Source: Streptococcus suis S735 (GTDB lineage Bacteria > Bacillota > Bacilli > Lactobacillales > Streptococcaceae). Taken from it: a stretch of 64,000 bases of DNA. The notes beneath the pieces are model-generated. The model ran no database searches and was not told the origin of the DNA. It worked only from the letters and a program-made list of their open reading frames with translations. Below are positions 44,501 through 53,229 of the stretch, in pieces. Position 1 is the stretch's first letter. Every line of letters begins with the position of its first letter. Both the position numbers and the translations under genes were made by a program. Location: NCBI RefSeq assembly GCF_000294495.1, contig NC_018526.1:744001-808000 (forward strand), given 5' to 3'.

Positions 44501-46270
44501 CTATATCGCGAGCAAGTATTCTACCTTGTAGCGGATGCAAGCGGTGTGACAACTATTCCTTCCTTATTAGAAAATGGTGATGTAACCGTTTCTGATAACA
44601 AGGTATTTGTGGCACAAAACGACGATGGCTCCTTTACATTGCCTCTTGACCTTGCAGATATTTCAAAATTCTACTACACAGTAGAGGATTATGCTGGTAA
44701 CATCAGCTATGAAAAAGTAGAGAATCTGATCAGTATCGGCAATGAAAAAGGGTTGGTAACTGTCAATATTCTTGATAAAGATACAAATAGTCCTGTACCA
44801 ATACTTTTCTCTTACTCAGTCACCGATGAAACAGGCAAGATTGTTGCAGAATTACCACGATATGCCGGCGATACTAGCGTTCTTAAGCTACCATTTGGTA
44901 CTTACACCTTTGATTTATTCTTATATGATACAGAATGGTCAAGCCTAGCAGGTGAAACCAAAGCAGTCGTGACGATTTCGGAAGAAAATAGCACTGCCGA
45001 GGTGAATTTCTATGTGACTTTGAAAGATAAGGCCAACTTGCTGGTAGATATTGATGCATTACTACCTTCTGGTTCAACCATCCAACTGGTAACTGCTGAT
45101 GGCCAGACTATTCAGCTACCAAATGCTAAATATTCTAAGACCGATTATGGTAAATTTGTACCAGTTGGTACCTACACTATCCTTCCAACCCTCCCAGAAG
45201 GCTATGAATTTTTGGAAGAATTAGACGTAGCAGTACTTGCAAACCAGTCAAATGTTAAGAAATTAACCTTGATTAATAAAGTTGCTTTGAAAGAACTGAT
45301 TGCTGAACTTGCGGGACTTGAAGAAACAGCGCGTTATTACAATGCTAGTCCAGAACTTCAAACTGCCTATGCTAAAGCATTAGAAGATGCCAATGCAGTA
45401 TATGCCAACAAACACAATCAGGTACAAGTAGATTCAGCACTTGCCAATCTTGTGGCAGCGAGAGAGCAGCTAAACGGTCAGGCTACCGATAAGGAAAAAC
45501 TAATTGCTGAAGTATCAAACTACACACCGACTCAGGCAAACTTTATTTATTACAATGCTGAAAATACCAAACAAATTGCCTATGATACAGCTGTTCGTTC
45601 AGCACAACTTGTATTGAACCAAGAGAATGTAACACAGGCAGTTGTCAACCAAGCGTTGGCGGACTTGTTAGCGGCGAAAGCCAACTTAGATGGTCAAAAG
45701 ACTGATATTTCAGCCCTTCGTAGCGCAGTATCCGTTTCTTCCGTATTAAAAGCGACAGATGCTAAGTATCTCAATGCATCTGAAAACGTGAAACAAGCTT
45801 ATGACCAGGCAGTTGAAGCAGCGAAAGCGATTCTAGCTGATGAATCTGCAAGCCAAGCAAGTGTCGATCAAGCTCTAGCCGTTCTGACAAGCGCGCAGGC
45901 AGAACTGAATGGTATTGCTACTTCAACAAATGATGCCAAAGAGCCAGCAAATACTGCCACTGACAAAAAAGATGAAGGCACTGTAACGCCTCCACCTATA
46001 GACTCAGAAAAAGTTGATGTACAGGCACCTCCTGTAAAAGATACTGGGAATTCAGGGCATGTATCGATCGGTCAGAAGCCAAACCCTCAACCAACTTTAC
46101 CTCGTCCAGTCACTTTGCAAGCTAGTCTATCTAGCCCTAATCAAGAAAAACAGGTAACTCAACTACCAAATACTGGAGACAATGATACGAGATACTATCT
46201 TGTTCTTGGTGTCATTATTGGGCTAGGGACTCTGTTGGTAAGCAAACGACGTCATAAAGAAGAAGTCTAA
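41513..46270 (+). CDS. cell-wall-anchored subtilisin-like serine protease (SspA/lactocepin type)
   Basis: A 1585-residue surface protease. A signal peptide with a YSIRK-like motif (TFSLRKYKIGTVSVLLG, cleaved after about residue 35) precedes a variable acidic region. The S8 catalytic domain has Asp in IIDSGLD (about 173), His in SHGMHV (about 239), oxyanion Asn in AAGNDG (about 340) and Ser in GTSMASPH (about 568). A PA insert lies between the last two. Fn3-like domains, three FIVAR-like repeats (about 1260-1480), a proline-rich spacer and the sortase signal QLPNTG (about 1550) with anchor and KRRHKEEV tail follow. It resembles S. suis SspA and PrtA/CspA, which degrade host proteins and casein. 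GGAGG precedes the ATG. Confidence 0.93.
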   Translation: MKKKETFSLRKYKIGTVSVLLGAVFLFAGAPSVAADELTSLVETKVEATVPDVIVSESASESPVVEELVDTSVEATPTDVTTTDNVEETLGSEALENITNTEVEATQPAVETPAISEKKVEEEEKLAVADETTAITNQEEAKPQNIDSNTIITVPKVWDSGYKGEGTVVAIIDSGLDVDHDVLHISDLSTAKYKSEKEIEAAKEAAGITYGEWFNDKVVFGYNYVDVNTVLKEEDKRSHGMHVTSIATGNPTQPVAGQLMYGVAPEAQVMFMRVFSDLKATTGAALYVKAIEDAVKLGADSINLSLGGANGSVVNMNENVTAAIEAARRAGVSVVIAAGNDGTFGSGHSNPSADYPDYGLVGAPSTARDAISVASYNNTTVGSKVINIIGLENNADLNYGKSSFDNPEKSPVSFEIGKEYEYVYAGIGQASDFDGLNLIGKLALIKRGTISFSEKIANATAAGAVGVVIFNSRPGEANVSMQLDDTAIAIPSIFIPLEFGEALASNSYKIAFNNETDIRPNPEAGLLSDFSSWGLSADGELKPDLAAPGGAIYAAINDNDYANMQGTSMASPHVAGAAVLVKQYLQATYPTKSPQEIEALVKHLLMSTAKAHVNKETTAYTSPRQQGAGIIDTAAAISTGLYLTGEDGYGSITLGNVEDIFSFTVTLHNITNEDKTLNYSTQLTTDTVQNGLITLAPCLLAEIPGGKVTVKANSSTTVTINVDAASFAEELTGLMKNGYYLEGFVRFTDVADVGDIVSIPYVGFRGEFQNLAVLEEPIYNLIADGKGGFYFEPVTAQPDTVDISHHYTGLVTGSTELIYSTDKRSDFAIKTLGTFKNEAGYFVLELDESGKPHLAISPNGDDNQDSLALKGVFLRNYTDLVASVYAADDTERTNPLWESQPQSGNKNFYSGDPKNPKSSIIYPTEWNGTDSEGNALADGKYQYVLTYSSEVPGAAVQTMIFDVIIDRESPVITTATYDETNFTFNPRPAIEKGESGLYREQVFYLVADASGVTTIPSLLENGDVTVSDNKVFVAQNDDGSFTLPLDLADISKFYYTVEDYAGNISYEKVENLISIGNEKGLVTVNILDKDTNSPVPILFSYSVTDETGKIVAELPRYAGDTSVLKLPFGTYTFDLFLYDTEWSSLAGETKAVVTISEENSTAEVNFYVTLKDKANLLVDIDALLPSGSTIQLVTADGQTIQLPNAKYSKTDYGKFVPVGTYTILPTLPEGYEFLEELDVAVLANQSNVKKLTLINKVALKELIAELAGLEETARYYNASPELQTAYAKALEDANAVYANKHNQVQVDSALANLVAAREQLNGQATDKEKLIAEVSNYTPTQANFIYYNAENTKQIAYDTAVRSAQLVLNQENVTQAVVNQALADLLAAKANLDGQKTDISALRSAVSVSSVLKATDAKYLNASENVKQAYDQAVEAAKAILADESASQASVDQALAVLTSAQAELNGIATSTNDAKEPANTATDKKDEGTVTPPPIDSEKVDVQAPPVKDTGNSGHVSIGQKPNPQPTLPRPVTLQASLSSPNQEKQVTQLPNTGDNDTRYYLVLGVIIGLGTLLVSKRRHKEEV

Positions 46271-46282
46271 GAAAATATAGTC

Positions 46283-46386
46283 ATACTCTTCGAAAATCAA
46301 AATTATCCGTTGTCAACTTGCCATGATGAACTCCAGTTCTATCTTCGGCTTCGTTTCCTAGGCTACTTTTGATTTGCATTGAGTAT
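46283..46386. repeat. BOX-like interspersed element
   Basis: About 104 bp flanked by imperfect terminal inverted repeats, ATACTCTTCGAAAATCAAA and (reverse complement of the far end) ATACTCAATGCAAATCAAA. The ends match the outer parts of streptococcal BOX elements (boxC and boxA type) as I remember them, and the interior can fold back. It lies between the protease stop and the shared terminator and is non-coding. Confidence 0.65.
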
Positions 46387-46433
46387 CATTTTCTACCATT
46401 TGTCAGGCTTTAATCACGAGTTTGTTATATAAA

Positions 46434-46466
46434 AGACCGCTTAATCATTGATTAGGCGGTTGTTTG
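46434..46466. terminator. bidirectional terminator
   Basis: ACCGCTTAATC pairs with GATTAGGCGGT around CATT (one G-U pair), between the converging protease and NAD(P)HX dehydratase genes. It overlaps the stop codon of the latter. Confidence 0.75.
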
Positions 46467-47303
46467 TGTTTGAAATTGAAGCATTGTCTTTTGGATGTTT
46501 CTTGAGACATCAGTTGGCTTTACAAGATAATAATCTTGAGCCAGTTGGTCGGCAATATAGGAGTGGAGGTAGGTTGCTACAAGGATTCTTTCATATAGTT
46601 GAACAAGGGGAAATTGTACAGCAAATCCTGCAATCATACCTGCAAGAGTATCTCCCATACCTCCTGTTGCTTGGTAAGGACCACCAGCTCCTATTGGGGT
46701 GACTTGGTTTGGCTGGGTTTTTAGGATTTGAGTAGCGGAACTTTTAGCTACAAGGATTGTATTTTCTTGAAAAGATTGCAAGGCTTCAAGATTTCTTTGG
46801 CTTGTTTGGTCAGCAACCGGAATGGCTGATAACCGTTCCCATTCTTTCTGGTGGGGTGTCAGGATGACTTGTTTACACGGGAAGTTCTTTCTGTTTTGCT
46901 TTGCGACTAAGGTAAGGGCTGAGCCGTCAAGAACTAAAATCTGCTGGTCAGATAAATGTTCAAAAACAAAGTCCAATAACTGTTCAGCTCTGCTATTTTC
47001 CCCAAAACCTGGACCAATCAATACCAAGTCAGCATTTTCTAAGCTACTTATCAGTAAGGCTTGATCGTCAAATGAAAATGCCATGGCTTCAGGCAGATGA
47101 CTATGTAAGGCTGGTATGTTATCTTTTTCAGTAGCAACAGTTACCAAGCCTGCTCCACTGTTGACGCTTGCTAGTGCGGCCATGATAATCGCTCCACCAT
47201 AGGGATACAGTCCACCAATCAGCAAGACTCGACCATAGCTTCCCTTATGGCTGTTGCGTGGTCTTGCTTGAATGACCTTTCTACAGAGTTCTTGTAAGTC
47301 CAT
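46452..47303 (-). CDS. nnrD: ADP/ATP-dependent NAD(P)HX dehydratase
   Basis: A 283-residue ribokinase-like enzyme (YjeF C-terminal domain) that repairs hydrated NADH and NADPH. It shows YGRVLLIGGLYPYGGAIIMAALAS near the N-terminus, GPGFGENSRAEQLLD, ILTPHQKEWERL and the catalytic GGMGDTLAGMIAGF near residue 230. The YjeF-N epimerase domain is absent, as expected for stand-alone forms. AAAGGGGGA precedes the ATG at 47303 on the minus strand. Confidence 0.9.
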   Translation of the reverse strand: MDLQELCRKVIQARPRNSHKGSYGRVLLIGGLYPYGGAIIMAALASVNSGAGLVTVATEKDNIPALHSHLPEAMAFSFDDQALLISSLENADLVLIGPGFGENSRAEQLLDFVFEHLSDQQILVLDGSALTLVAKQNRKNFPCKQVILTPHQKEWERLSAIPVADQTSQRNLEALQSFQENTILVAKSSATQILKTQPNQVTPIGAGGPYQATGGMGDTLAGMIAGFAVQFPLVQLYERILVATYLHSYIADQLAQDYYLVKPTDVSRNIQKTMLQFQTQTTA

Positions 47304-47400
47304 ACATATTCCCCCTTTTCTTTTTATTATACCACGAGGAATGAGGTTTATGACAATCCAGATTTTAGATAAATCCAAGTTTTCATGCTATAATGAATTC

Positions 47401-48024
47401 ATGGTATTATCAAAAAAACGTGCAAGAAAAGTTATTGAAGAAATCATCGCTCTATATCCTGATGCTAAGCCTAGCTTGGACTTTCGAAATCACTTTGAGT
47501 TGGTATGTGCAGTGCTCTTATCTGCTCAAACTACAGATGCTGCGGTAAATAAGGCAACACCTGGTTTGTTCGCAGCTTTCCCTACGCCCCAAGCCATGGC
47601 GGCAGCAGAAGTGAAGGATATTGAGCCTTATATTTCTCGTTTGGGTTTGTACCGAAACAAGGCAAAGTTTTTAAAAGACTGTGCCCAGCAGTTGATGGAA
47701 CGGCATAATGGCATTGTCCCTCAAACTCGTGAGGAATTAGAAGCCTTGGCAGGAGTGGGAAGAAAAACGGCCAATGTTGTCTTAAGTGTCGGTTTCGGAA
47801 TTCCCGCCTTTGCAGTTGATACCCACGTGGGACGGATTTGTAAACACCACGATATTGTCAAAAAATCAGCTACACCCCTGGAAACAGAAAAACGAGTCAT
47901 GGAAGTCTTACCTCCTGAACTCTGGCTCCCTGCTCATCAAGCTATGATTTATTTTGGTCGTGAGGTTTGCCATCCTAAGAACCCTGAATGCGAAAAATTC
48001 CCACAATTATATGAATTTGACTAA
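47401..48024 (+). CDS. nth: endonuclease III (nth)
   Basis: A 207-residue DNA glycosylase/AP lyase of the HhH-GPD family, removing oxidised pyrimidines. LSAQTTDAAVNKATP, the helix-hairpin-helix LAGVGRKTANVVLSVGFG with the catalytic Lys, and AVDTHVGRICKHH with the catalytic Asp are present. The C-terminal iron-sulfur motif is incomplete: only VCHPKNPEC is left of the usual four cysteines. The start MVLSKKRARKV lies 6 nt after a TATAAT (47389-47394), so the message may be leaderless. An alternative ATG at 47350 has GAGG at short distance. Confidence 0.92.
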   Translation: MVLSKKRARKVIEEIIALYPDAKPSLDFRNHFELVCAVLLSAQTTDAAVNKATPGLFAAFPTPQAMAAAEVKDIEPYISRLGLYRNKAKFLKDCAQQLMERHNGIVPQTREELEALAGVGRKTANVVLSVGFGIPAFAVDTHVGRICKHHDIVKKSATPLETEKRVMEVLPPELWLPAHQAMIYFGREVCHPKNPECEKFPQLYEFD

Positions 48025-48053
48025 AAAATCTTCTGTTTTTGAAGATTTTTTTA
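48023..48053 (+). terminator. nth terminator
   Basis: AAAAAATCTTC pairs with GAAGATTTTTT, ending in a T run and overlapping the stop codon. Confidence 0.8.
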
Positions 48054-48205
48054 GTTTTTATGTAAAATTGTTTGAGTAAATTCTGAACATTTTTTTAAAT
48101 TTTATAAGAATAATAACTCAGAAAAGAATTATACGAATGTTATATTTTATAAACAAGCCTAAAAAGTGATATATCCGAATATTGTTTATATAGGTTTCTT
48201 TTTTA

Positions 48206-48234
48206 TTGACAAAACACAAACAATAAGCTATACT
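48206..48234 (+). promoter_or_regulatory. guaC promoter
   Basis: Consensus TTGACA (48206-48211), 17-nt spacer, TATACT (48229-48234). A perfect 9-bp inverted repeat TATAAACAA/TTGTTTATA (48148-48156/48182-48190) lies just upstream and may be an operator or hairpin. Confidence 0.8.
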
Positions 48235-48309
48235 ATATCTTGTAATAAGGAAAAAATACGAAAAACAAACCGTTTTTCTGTTCCAATGTTAAGAAAAAGA
48301 GGTAGAAGC

Positions 48310-49293
48310 ATGTTCAACGAAACTCCAGTTTTTGACTACGAAGATATTCAGCTCATTCCAAATAAATGTATCATCAATAGCCGTTCCGAGGCAGATACAA
48401 CAGTGACTCTTGGGAAATATAGCTTTAAATTACCAGTTGTTCCAGCTAATATGCAGACTATTATTGATGAAGATGTGGCAGAAATGCTTGCCAAAGATGG
48501 TTATTTCTACATCATGCATCGTTTCGATGAAGCTGGTCGTATTCCATTTATCAAACGCATGCACGAGCAAGGTTTGATTGCTTCTATCTCTGTTGGTGTA
48601 AAAGAATATGAATATGAGTTTGTGACTAGCTTGAAAGCTGATGCCCCTGAGTTTATCACCATTGATATTGCTCATGGCCATGCAGAAAGTGTTATCAAGA
48701 TGATTCAACATATCAAGAAAGAACTGCCTGAGACATTTGTTATTGCAGGTAATGTCGGTACTCCAGAAGCAGTTCGTGAACTAGAAAATGCTGGTGCAGA
48801 TGCGACAAAAGTTGGTATTGGTCCAGGTAAAGTATGTATTACAAAGGTTAAGACTGGTTTTGGTACAGGTGGTTGGCAGTTGGCTGCCCTTCGTTGGTGC
48901 GCAAAAGCTGCCCGCAAACCAATTATTGCGGACGGTGGTATTCGTACCCACGGAGATATTGCCAAATCCATCCGCTTCGGTGCAAGCATGGTCATGATTG
49001 GTTCGCTCTTTGCCGGTCACATTGAAAGCCCAGGTAAAACAATTGAAGTTGATGGTGAGAAATTCAAAGAGTACTACGGTTCAGCATCTGAATACCAAAA
49101 AGGTGCTTATAAAAACGTAGAAGGTAAGAAAATCTTACTCCCTGCCAAAGGACATTTAAAAGATACTCTGGTTGAAATGGAGCAAGATTTGCAGTCATCT
49201 ATTTCTTATGCAGGAGGACGTGACATTACCAGCTTGAAGCATGTGGACTATGTTATCGTGAAAAACTCTATCTGGAATGGTGACTCTATCTAG
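48310..49293 (+). CDS. guaC: GMP reductase
   Basis: A 327-residue enzyme reducing GMP to IMP with NADPH, for purine interconversion. It shows [38 protein letters not shown], the catalytic cysteine loop [20 protein letters not shown] near residue 175 and [21 protein letters not shown]. It has no CBS domains, separating it from IMP dehydrogenase. AGAGGTAGAAGC precedes the ATG at 48310. It is a single gene with a strong promoter and terminator. Confidence 0.95.
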   Translation: MFNETPVFDYEDIQLIPNKCIINSRSEADTTVTLGKYSFKLPVVPANMQTIIDEDVAEMLAKDGYFYIMHRFDEAGRIPFIKRMHEQGLIASISVGVKEYEYEFVTSLKADAPEFITIDIAHGHAESVIKMIQHIKKELPETFVIAGNVGTPEAVRELENAGADATKVGIGPGKVCITKVKTGFGTGGWQLAALRWCAKAARKPIIADGGIRTHGDIAKSIRFGASMVMIGSLFAGHIESPGKTIEVDGEKFKEYYGSASEYQKGAYKNVEGKKILLPAKGHLKDTLVEMEQDLQSSISYAGGRDITSLKHVDYVIVKNSIWNGDSI

Positions 49294-49300
49294 TCAAAGA

Positions 49301-49326
49301 GGACTTGCAATGCAGGTCCTTTTCTT
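49301..49326 (+). terminator. guaC terminator
   Basis: GGACTTGC pairs with GCAGGTCC (one G-U pair) followed by TTTTCTT. Confidence 0.75.
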
Positions 49327-49362
49327 GTTACAATATTTATATAAAATTGAAAGAGAATAAGT

Positions 49363-50711
49363 ATGTACCAAACAAGAAATAACAAAGAGAAGCTCTGGCT
49401 CTTTATCAAAATATTTTTGCCCATTTTAATTTACCAATTTGCTAATTACTCCGCATCCTTTATCGATACCATGATGACTGGTCAGTATAGTACTATGGAT
49501 TTGGCAGGTGTTTCCATGGCAACAAGTCTTTGGAATCCGCTTTTTTCATTTCTTACAGGGATTGTATCTGCATTGGTCTCGATTATTGCCCAATATTTGG
49601 GACAAGGAGAGAAGTCAAAGATTCGACAAGAGTTTCATCAGTTTGTCTATCTATCTATTGGATTAACCATTTTACTCTTGTGCTCGATCCTATTTATCGC
49701 TGTTCCCGTCTTGGCTCAGTTTGGACTTGATGAATCTGTTTTTCAAGTTGGTCGGCAGTACCTCTATTTTATTTCCATTGGTATCCTGCCTCTCTTGCTC
49801 TTTAGTGTCTGTCGCTCTTTTTTCGACGCCCTCGGCTTGACTCAGCTATCCATGTACCTCATGTTGCTCCTTGTCCCATTTAACAGTCTATTTAACTATC
49901 TCTTAATTTATGGGAAAATGGGCCTCCCGGCCCTAGGCGGAGCTGGAGCTGGATTGGGTACTGCTTTAGCTTACTGGGCGGTATTGCTAGTAATCGTTAT
50001 TGTCATGTGCAAAAATAAGACTATTTCTTCTTATCAGATTTGGCGGTGGAGTCCGATTGATGGGTCTTTACTGAAAGAAGGACTGAAAATCGGTCTTCCC
50101 ATCGGTTTACAAGTCTTTGCAGAAGTAGCAATTTTTGCAGTAGTAGGGCTCTACATGGCAAAATTTTCAGCACAGATTATAGCAGCCCACCAGTCAGCTA
50201 TGAACTTTGCAACCTTATTATATGCCTTTCCATATCGGTATCCTCAGCCCTAGCTATTGTCATTGCTTATGAAGTAGGCGCTAAACGACCACAAGATGTG
50301 AAAGCCTACAGCCGTCTGGGACGCTTAGTAGCACTAGGCTTTGCAGGTTTGACGCTAACTTTCCTATATTTTTTCCGCTCCAAAGTTGCCTACCTTTATG
50401 GTAATGACGCAGAATTTATCCGTCTGACCTCGCATTTCCTGAGCTTTGCCCTCATGTTCCAGTTAGCAGATGCCTTTACAGCACCTATTCAGGGGATTTT
50501 ACGTGGTTACAAGGATACGACTGTTCCATTTATACTTGGTTTGGTTGCCTATTGGTCCATGACCTTCCCAGTCGCATTCTTGCTTGAAAGATTTTTCCAA
50601 ATGGGTCCAGAAGCCTATTGGATCGGTCTTATTTCAGGGATTTTTGTCTGCGGAATAGCTCTCAATTTGCGCTTGATCAAAATAGCTCATTCTCATTTGT
50701 CTGTGAAATAA
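49363..50711 (+). pseudogene. MATE-family multidrug/toxin efflux transporter, frameshifted
   Basis: A 12-helix Na+- or H+-coupled efflux transporter split into two frames. The first encodes 296 residues up to TLLYAFPYRYPQP and a stop at about 50253. The other frame resumes the family sequence exactly there, reading ISVSSALAIVIAYEVGAKRPQDV and on to NLRLIKIAHSHLSVK at 50711. The break is a one-base deletion near 50230 in TTTCCATATCGG. Apart from this the gene is intact, so the lesion is recent or a sequencing error. Confidence 0.88.
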
Positions 50712-50722
50712 ATTAACTATGA

Positions 50723-50746
50723 AAGTCGGAGGCATCCGGCTTTTTC
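50723..50746 (+). terminator. terminator after the MATE gene
   Basis: GTCGGA pairs with TCCGGC around GGCA (one G-U pair), followed by TTTTTC. Confidence 0.7.
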
Positions 50747-50808
50747 TCTCTTGTGAAAATATCTTGCTCATGTTAAAATAAAAGGATAGAAAATCAAATG
50801 GAGAAATT

Positions 50809-51327
50809 ATGAATTATTTTAACGTAGGAAAGATTGTTAACACGCAAGGCCTACAAGGGGAAATGCGTGTTTTGTCTGTGACCGATTTTGCTGAAGAACG
50901 TTTTAAAAAAGGGGCAAAGCTTGCACTTTTTGATGACAAGGATCAGTTTGCCATGGAAGTGGAAATTGCTAGTCACCGTAAGGCTAAGAACTTTGATATT
51001 ATTAAGTTTAAGGGCATGTACCATATCAACGATATTGAAAAGTACAAGGGCTTTAGTTTGAAAATTGCCGAGGAAAATTTGACCGACCTTGAAGATGGTG
51101 AGTTTTATTACCATGAAATTATCGGCTTAGATGTCTATGAGAATGATATTCTGATCGGACAAATCAAGGAAATCTTGCAGCCAGGTGCCAATGATGTCTG
51201 GGTGGTGAAACGAAAAGGTAAGAAAGACCTGCTCTTGCCATATATTCCACCTGTTGTCTTGAACATTGATATTCCAAATAACCGTGTCGATGTGGAATTG
51301 CTCGAGGGCCTAGACGATGAGAATTGA
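50809..51327 (+). CDS. rimM: 16S rRNA maturation factor RimM
   Basis: A 172-residue two-domain protein assisting 30S head assembly by binding S19. The N-terminal RimM domain starts [22 protein letters not shown] and the C-terminal PRC-barrel holds [13 protein letters not shown] and [22 protein letters not shown]. It overlaps trmD by 11 nt, the usual pair. The TATGAATTATTT start has TGGAGAAAT upstream. Confidence 0.96.
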   Translation: MNYFNVGKIVNTQGLQGEMRVLSVTDFAEERFKKGAKLALFDDKDQFAMEVEIASHRKAKNFDIIKFKGMYHINDIEKYKGFSLKIAEENLTDLEDGEFYYHEIIGLDVYENDILIGQIKEILQPGANDVWVVKRKGKKDLLLPYIPPVVLNIDIPNNRVDVELLEGLDDEN

Positions 51328-52042
51328 TATTTTGACCCTCTTCCCTGAGATGTTTGCACCTCTAGAACACTCTATTGTGGGTAAGGCGCGTGACAAGGGT
51401 TTGCTAGAAATCAACTACCACAATTTCCGAGAGAATGCTGAAAAGGCTCGCCATGTAGACGATGAACCCTATGGCGGAGGACAAGGTATGTTGCTCCTTG
51501 CCCAGCCGATTTTTGATACCATGGATAGCATTGAACAAACCAAGCCACGTGTTATCCTATTGGATCCCGCTGGGCGTACTTTCAATCAGGCCTATGCCGA
51601 AGAATTGGCACAGGAAGAGCAGCTGATTTTCATTTGCGGTCACTATGAAGGATATGATGAGCGGATTAAGACCTTAGTAACAGATGAAATTTCTCTCGGA
51701 GATTATGTCCTGACAGGTGGAGAGTTGGCAGCTATGACCATGATTGATGCTACCGTTCGCCTGATTCCAGAGGTTATTGGCAAGGAAGTCAGTCATACGG
51801 ATGATAGTTTTTCATCAGGGCTATTGGAATATCCTCAATACACCCGACCATACGAGTATCGTGGAATGGTAGTTCCAGATGTATTAATGAGCGGTCACCA
51901 TGAAAATATTCGTAAATGGCGTTTGGAAGAGAGTCTACGCAAAACCTATCAACGTCGTCCAGACTTGTTAGAAAACTACAACTTTACAGCTGAAGAGTTA
52001 ACTATTTTTGAAAAAATCAAAGCAGAAGACACAGTTGATTAG
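51317..52042 (+). CDS. trmD: tRNA (guanine37-N1)-methyltransferase
   Basis: A 241-residue SPOUT methyltransferase making m1G37 in tRNAs. It begins [13 protein letters not shown], contains the SAM-binding trefoil knot region [30 protein letters not shown] and the catalytic [17 protein letters not shown]. The message overlaps rimM at its 5' end and the terminator at its stop codon. Confidence 0.97.
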   Translation: MRIDILTLFPEMFAPLEHSIVGKARDKGLLEINYHNFRENAEKARHVDDEPYGGGQGMLLLAQPIFDTMDSIEQTKPRVILLDPAGRTFNQAYAEELAQEEQLIFICGHYEGYDERIKTLVTDEISLGDYVLTGGELAAMTMIDATVRLIPEVIGKEVSHTDDSFSSGLLEYPQYTRPYEYRGMVVPDVLMSGHHENIRKWRLEESLRKTYQRRPDLLENYNFTAEELTIFEKIKAEDTVD

Positions 52043-52055
52043 ACTGTGTTTTTCT
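52029..52055 (+). terminator. rimM-trmD terminator
   Basis: ACACAG (52031 region) pairs with CTGTGT across a loop containing the trmD stop codon, followed by TTTTCTT. Confidence 0.7.
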
Positions 52056-52072
52056 TGCTAGAAGGAGAAATG

Positions 52073-53128
52073 ATGAAACGCAAGGTATTTGAACATTACC
52101 AACCTTATAAAATCAAACAAAAGGCAAGATTTGATTTAGGAAATAACGAAAATCGTATCATTGATTGGGCTTTTTTGCCACAAGAGACTTTGGAAAATTT
52201 GGATGTCAATCAATTAAGTTTTTATGGTGATAACACTTACTCCGAACTGATTGAGAAATATGCGACCTATCTTGGAGTTAATCCCAAACAAGTGACGGTA
52301 GGTGTGGGCTCTGATCACCTTATTCACATGATTGTTTCCACCTTTATGGAAAAGGATGATACTTTTTTGACTGTCAATCCAGACTTCTTCATGTATGAAA
52401 CCTATAATCACATGCATGGTAGCCGTTTTGAAGCCATTGATTTAGAAGAAAAAAACGATACACTCGTCCTGCCAGTAGAGAAATTGTTGGCGCGTGCGGA
52501 GGAGGTGAAGGCAAAGATAATCATGCTTTCCAATCCTAACAATCCTTCTTCAGTAGCTTATTCACTAGAAGATTTGGAGAAATTGGCTATTTCTTTTAAA
52601 GGGCTACTCGTTGTAGATGAGGCTTACATTGAATTTGCAAATGTCGAAAGCTTCATCAGTCGTCTGCAACAATTTGACAATGTTTTAGTTTTACGGACTT
52701 TATCAAAGGCTTTTGGACTTGCAGGTTTACGAGTTGGCTTTGCGGTAGGAAGCGAAGAGTTAATTTATGAATTGGACAAGGTCATTCCCCCATTCAGCTT
52801 GTCAAACTTGACTGCAAAAATGGCAGCCGTTGCATTGAATTATACAGATAAGGTTTTAGAAACAGTGGAAGTAATTCAGAATTTGCGAGAAGAAATGATT
52901 TTATTCTTGCAAGGGTTAGATAACTGTCAAGTTCTACCTAGTCAGGCTAGTTTTGTAACGTTTAAAGCAACGTGGGCAGAAGAATTTTATCAGCAAGCCT
53001 TGGCACAGGATTGGAATTTCAAATATTATCCAACAGGTAAATTAGAAGGGCATATTCGCCTGTCTATCGGCCGTCCAGAAGAAATGGACATGATGAAAAA
53101 AATGATTGAGAAACTAGTGGAAGCGTAA
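52073..53128 (+). CDS. histidinol-phosphate aminotransferase-like PLP enzyme
   Basis: A 351-residue class I/II aminotransferase of the HisC branch. It shows GDNTYSELIEKYATYLGV, VGVGSDHLIHMIVSTF, SNPNNPSS, the Asp-Tyr pair VVDEAYIEFA near residue 180, and the PLP lysine in LRTLSKAFGLAGLRVGFAVG near residue 208. No his genes are nearby, so its physiological substrate may be another amino acid. Two adjacent ATGs exist; the one at 52073 is 5 nt from AAGGAG. A terminator separates it from trmD. Confidence 0.85.
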   Translation: MKRKVFEHYQPYKIKQKARFDLGNNENRIIDWAFLPQETLENLDVNQLSFYGDNTYSELIEKYATYLGVNPKQVTVGVGSDHLIHMIVSTFMEKDDTFLTVNPDFFMYETYNHMHGSRFEAIDLEEKNDTLVLPVEKLLARAEEVKAKIIMLSNPNNPSSVAYSLEDLEKLAISFKGLLVVDEAYIEFANVESFISRLQQFDNVLVLRTLSKAFGLAGLRVGFAVGSEELIYELDKVIPPFSLSNLTAKMAAVALNYTDKVLETVEVIQNLREEMILFLQGLDNCQVLPSQASFVTFKATWAEEFYQQALAQDWNFKYYPTGKLEGHIRLSIGRPEEMDMMKKMIEKLVEA

Positions 53129-53147
53129 ATTCTGCTAGTTTTTTTGT
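53110..53147 (+). terminator. terminator after the HisC-like gene
   Basis: AAACTAG pairs with CTAGTTT across the stop codon, followed by a T run. Confidence 0.6.
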
Positions 53148-53156
53148 TTTTTGAAA

Positions 53157-53222
53157 GAAAATGATAGAAAATGATTGACAATGGCAGAAAATCGTGTATA
53201 ATGATTTTTGTAAACGGTTGCA
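53157..53222 (+). promoter_or_regulatory. fru operon promoter with operator repeats and cre site
   Basis: TTGACA (53175-53180) and TATAAT (53197-53202) with 16-nt spacing. Three direct repeats GAAAATSRT-like begin at 53157, 53167 and 53187 (10- and 20-bp steps), suitable for a DeoR-type regulator such as FruR. TGTAAACGGTTGCA (53209-53222) matches the catabolite-response consensus TGWNANCGNTNWCA at 13 of 14 positions and covers the expected transcription start, so CcpA would repress here. Confidence 0.75.
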
Positions 53223-53229
53223 GGAGGTG

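Noticed and set aside
48148..48190. Considered a purine riboswitch before guaC
   Set aside because: It is a perfect inverted repeat but lacks the conserved purine riboswitch core and lies upstream of the promoter, so it would not be in the message.
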